The position numbers were made by a program, and so were the translations under genes. 64,000 nucleotides of DNA from JAXLVB01 sp046329195 (GTDB lineage: Bacteria > Bacteroidota > Bacteroidia > Cytophagales > Spirosomataceae): assembly GCA_046329195.1 (NCBI GenBank), contig JAXLVB010000002.1, positions 2,046,001 to 2,110,000 of the forward strand, written 5' to 3'. Below are positions 61,914 through 64,000 of the stretch, piece by piece. The notes below the pieces were generated by a model. It was not told the origin of the DNA and searched no databases. It saw nothing but the letters and a program-made list of their open reading frames with translations. Each line of letters opens with the position of its first letter. Position 1 is the stretch's first letter.

Positions 61914-62444
61914 ATGCAATACCCAACTATGGACATTGGCTATGTGTATTTTTACACTGCTACCATTCTGAATTGGAAACATTTGCTTAAACCTGACAAA
62001 TACAAAGACATCATAATCAACAGTTTAAAGCATTTAGTCCAGAATGGCAAAATCAAACTATATGGCTTCGTTATCATGCCAAATCATATCCATTTGATTT
62101 GGGAAATGATTGAAAAAAATGGGAAAGAAATGCCGAATGCCAGTCTTATGAAATACACAGGGCATCAATTTTTACAAGACTTGCGAATCCATCACCCCCA
62201 AATTTTGCCGTATTTTGAAGTGAATACCTCTACTCGAAGCTACCATTTTTGGCAACGAAATAGCCTACCTGTAGTGCTCTACTCTTCTGAGGTTTGGGAA
62301 CAAAAATTAAATTATATCCACCAAAATCCTATTCAAGAAAAGTGGAAATTAGCGGATTTACCAGAAAATTACCGTTATTCTTCTGCTCGTTTTTACTATA
62401 CTGGCGAGGATGAGTTCGGCATTTTAACTCATTGGCTTGGGTGA
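61914..62444 (+). CDS. REP-associated tyrosine transposase (RAYT, Y1_Tnp)
   Basis: 176 residues. The HUH metal site is MPNHIHLIW (His58, His60). Other family hallmarks are SYHFWQRNSLPVVLYSSEVW, KLNYIHQNPIQEKW and YRYSSARFY. The nucleophilic Tyr cannot be assigned with certainty among residues 110, 123 and 134. RAYTs nick and join single-stranded REP palindromes and are thought to spread them. The ATG is 18 nt after the last of four REP copies, with another copy 60 nt after the stop, the classical REPtron arrangement. An alternative start is 61929 (MDIGYVYFYTAT). No flanking IS ends, so domesticated or self-limiting. Confidence 0.9.
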   Translation: MQYPTMDIGYVYFYTATILNWKHLLKPDKYKDIIINSLKHLVQNGKIKLYGFVIMPNHIHLIWEMIEKNGKEMPNASLMKYTGHQFLQDLRIHHPQILPYFEVNTSTRSYHFWQRNSLPVVLYSSEVWEQKLNYIHQNPIQEKWKLADLPENYRYSSARFYYTGEDEFGILTHWLG

Positions 62445-62504
62445 GGCATTAAGCTCGTTAGTGTGGAACTGGAGTACATTCGCTGACGATGATGAAAAAG
62501 GTCA

Positions 62505-62528
62505 GTTGTCAGTGGGGACACTGACAAC
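62505..62528. repeat. REP palindrome copy downstream of RAYT
   Basis: GTTGTCAGTG (62505-62514), GGGA, CACTGACAAC (62519-62528). Same arms as the upstream array but a different 4-nt loop. Confidence 0.88.
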
Positions 62529-62634
62529 GGCAGAGCTGAGACACCTACTCCATACTCAAAATTTATAGATTTTTTATACCTTTAGCGCTGTTTAAACCCC
62601 ATTCAGATTACAGGTTTCAAAACGACACAATACC

Positions 62635-63093
62635 ATGAAAGCGACACTCTTTTTTATTGGATTCTTGTTTATTGGTACCCCCATGGTGCTTGCACAATTA
62701 CCCAGTAACATGACTGGCACTTGGAAACGAACGGCAATGAGTTCGGTAACTACCGATGGTAAGGTAACCGATTATGTCGCTACCTTAGAAAAAACCATGC
62801 CTTGTTCAAAAGACATGACTTATACTTTCAAGGCCGATGGCAGTTTTATTACTCATGTACCTGATGCCTGTGGCTCAATGAAAAAGACCCTTGAGTCTAT
62901 GAATGCCGAAGGAAAAGGCACCATGAAGGGCAATAAAGTGACGGTAGTGTCGTCATTACTTCCGCCTGCCACTTACGACGTTACATTTAGCGGCAATATC
63001 ATGACGTGGTATTTTGATTATGCCGCCAATCCTAAAATACCCAACCCGGGCGGCAAGCTCAAATCCATGACCATTGTGTATACCAAATTGTAG
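62635..63093 (+). CDS. Secreted lipocalin-like protein
   Basis: 152 residues with signal peptide (MKATLFFIGFLFIGTPMVLA). Mature start LPSNMTGTWKRTAMSSVTTD has the GxW of lipocalins, then YTFKADGSFITHVPDACGSM, KGNKVTVVSSLLPPATYDVT and IMTWYFDYAA. This fits the lipocalin-like families of Bacteroidota. Two Cys (PCSKDMT and DACGS) may form a disulfide. Ligand unknown. Confidence 0.75.
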   Translation: MKATLFFIGFLFIGTPMVLAQLPSNMTGTWKRTAMSSVTTDGKVTDYVATLEKTMPCSKDMTYTFKADGSFITHVPDACGSMKKTLESMNAEGKGTMKGNKVTVVSSLLPPATYDVTFSGNIMTWYFDYAANPKIPNPGGKLKSMTIVYTKL

Positions 63094-63160
63094 TAGGCAC
63101 TCTGCCTATATCTGGCGATTCCCTCTTATGTCCACGCTGATAAATTTCAACTTTTTCCCG

Positions 63161-63168
63161 TAATTTTG
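63161..63168 (+). promoter_or_regulatory. -7 element of the MerR gene
   Basis: TAATTTTG fits TAnnTTTG. The TTG inside it opens the longest ORF, so the ATG at 63193, 25 nt later, is taken as the start. Confidence 0.5.
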
Positions 63169-63192
63169 GCTGCTCATACACGTACTGCCATC

Positions 63193-63540
63193 ATGCCGAA
63201 TACTTTGGACCCCAACAAACGCTATTACTCTATCAAAGAAGTTGCCGACCATTTTGAGGTAACTATTCCGACGTTGCGGGTTTGGGAAGACGAGTTTCCG
63301 AGTCTAAAGCCTTCACGCAACAACGCCGGCGACCGTCAATATACCGCCAAGGATATTGAGCAAGTTAAACTCATTTACCACTTGCTCAAGGAGAAGAAAA
63401 TGAAGATTGAAGGCGCCAAAGACTACATCAAAAACCGCCGCAAGAAAGAAACAGAAGTTAACGAATTGATTGCAAACTTAGAACGCCTCAAAGGCTTTTT
63501 GATGGATATTCGTAGTAATCTTGACCAACTCGAAGCCTAA
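63193..63540 (+). CDS. MerR-family transcriptional regulator
   Basis: About 115 residues. N-terminal winged helix YYSIKEVADHFEVTIPTLRV then WEDEFPSLKPSRNNAGDRQY and TAKDIEQVKLIYHLLKEKKM, followed by a coiled-coil helix (RKKETEVNELIANLERLKGF). No C-terminal sensor domain or metal Cys, so it belongs to the short MerR group common in Bacteroidota. It is 248 nt upstream of mutB in the same orientation, but a link is not shown. Confidence 0.9.
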   Translation: MPNTLDPNKRYYSIKEVADHFEVTIPTLRVWEDEFPSLKPSRNNAGDRQYTAKDIEQVKLIYHLLKEKKMKIEGAKDYIKNRRKKETEVNELIANLERLKGFLMDIRSNLDQLEA

Positions 63541-63787
63541 AATCATCTTCGTATAATACAACAAAACAGCATAAGCACTTGCACTTTTCAAAGAACTACA
63601 AAGCCTACAGTTACCAATCACAACTAATTGATTAACAAATACATACAACCAATCTACTTCATTTTATCCAAATGAATAGGTCTAGCATGAAAAGTTTCTG
63701 CTGTTCTTCGTAAAAGATAAAAAAGGCTTTGTATCTTGCGGTCAGATTATTGACTACAACCAGCCCCAATGCTTGCCATTAGTGCTT

Positions 63788-64000
63788 ATGAAACCTGACT
63801 TTTCGACGATACCGTTCTTGTCCAATACCCCCTCCAAGGCCACCGTTCAGGCTTCCTCTGCTGCGAAACCTTTTCGTACGGCAGAAGGGATTTTGATCAA
63901 ACCACATTTTACCAAAGCCGACCTCAGCGATGCCGAACACCTCCAGTTTTCGGCTGGGATTCCGCCTTACTTGCGAGGGCCTTACAGCACTATGTACGTG
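63788..64000 (+). CDS. mutB: Methylmalonyl-CoA mutase large subunit, N-terminal part (cut by window end)
   Basis: The first 71 codons are in the window. The translation starts MKPDFSTIPFLS and reaches FSAGIPPYLRGPYSTMYV, the invariant substrate-entry segment of methylmalonyl-CoA mutase large subunits. This is the catalytic, adenosylcobalamin-binding chain. Its partner mutA lies alone at 32700-34094 on the other strand. Length and B12 domain cannot be seen here. Confidence 0.9.
   Translation, partial: MKPDFSTIPFLSNTPSKATVQASSAAKPFRTAEGILIKPHFTKADLSDAEHLQFSAGIPPYLRGPYSTMYV

Noticed and set aside
1..64000. tRNA, rRNA and known riboswitches
   Set aside because: Visual scan found no T-loop/acceptor pairs, rRNA segments or B12, TPP, SAM or other riboswitch cores. 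A tRNAscan-SE and Rfam/Infernal run would settle this.

Overview
The window is a chromosomal segment of a Bacteroidota bacterium, most likely a member of the Cytophagales (Spirosomataceae/Cytophagaceae; Runella, Flectobacillus and Emticicia are plausible relatives). Three kinds of evidence support this. Many genes are preceded by the Bacteroidota sigma-A -7 element TAnnTTTG, in three cases with a TTG about 20 nt upstream. Shine-Dalgarno sequences are largely absent. The gene content includes lineage-typical items: a CcmD-like protein with a signal peptide, Rho with a long N-terminal insertion, DUF3822 beside coaD, a GldE-like CBS protein, secreted DUF1080 and DUF3108 proteins, and a carboxy-terminal GCTDP-A-NY-type motif. 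The genus is inference. No rRNA, tRNA, CRISPR array or complete IS was found.

Layout. 0-5 kb: a Fur-family regulator translationally overlapping a Uma2-family gene, then purA, a secreted beta protein and the bifunctional NAD(P)HX repair enzyme. 5-10 kb: a serine hydrolase/beta-propeller fusion and the feoA-feoB ferrous iron importer. 9.8-15.1 kb: a cytochrome c maturation operon (ccmB, ccmC, ccmD-like, ccmE, ccmF) whose CcmE carries Cys rather than His in the haem-binding motif, with a 58-residue membrane protein gene lying antisense inside the operon. 15-25 kb: an ADP-ribosylglycohydrolase, small conserved proteins and a methyltransferase, a giant tricorn-like S41 protease, a Gfo/Idh/MocA oxidoreductase and an esterase/SMP-30 fusion. 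25-32 kb: a CNNM/CBS membrane protein, an OmpA-like gene with two paralogous helix-hairpin-helix genes, rho, and a secreted protein with long in-frame tandem repeats. 32-44 kb: mutA, dnaA, a second Uma2 gene, a FemAB-like acyltransferase, periplasmic DUF3108 and Aminopep proteins, a YD-type lipoprotein coupled to a DUF1080 protein, a radical SAM/SPASM enzyme and an arginyltransferase-like protein. 44-57 kb: a YgiQ radical SAM protein, an AT-rich patch with an orphan secreted ORF, an ABC-F ATPase, two NUDIX proteins, DUF3822-coaD, XdhC-like, a WYL regulator, an outer-membrane barrel, apaG and ung. 57-64 kb: an SGNH hydrolase, alaS, a REP-palindrome/RAYT transposase locus with a frameshifted AT-rich gene, a lipocalin-like protein, a MerR regulator, and the first 71 codons of the methylmalonyl-CoA mutase large subunit cut by the window end.

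The most system-like element is the RAYT locus at 61.2-62.5 kb. One Y1-type HUH transposase gene is surrounded by at least six copies of one palindrome (arms GTTGTCAGTG and CACTGACAAC), four of them in a near-tandem array just upstream of the gene. A related but larger branched palindrome sits alone at 24.7 kb. Second in interest is the CxxxY-type CcmE operon without ccmH, which resembles the variant maturation pathway called system I*. Intrinsic terminators are unusually clear: many long, nearly perfect stems lie between convergent genes.
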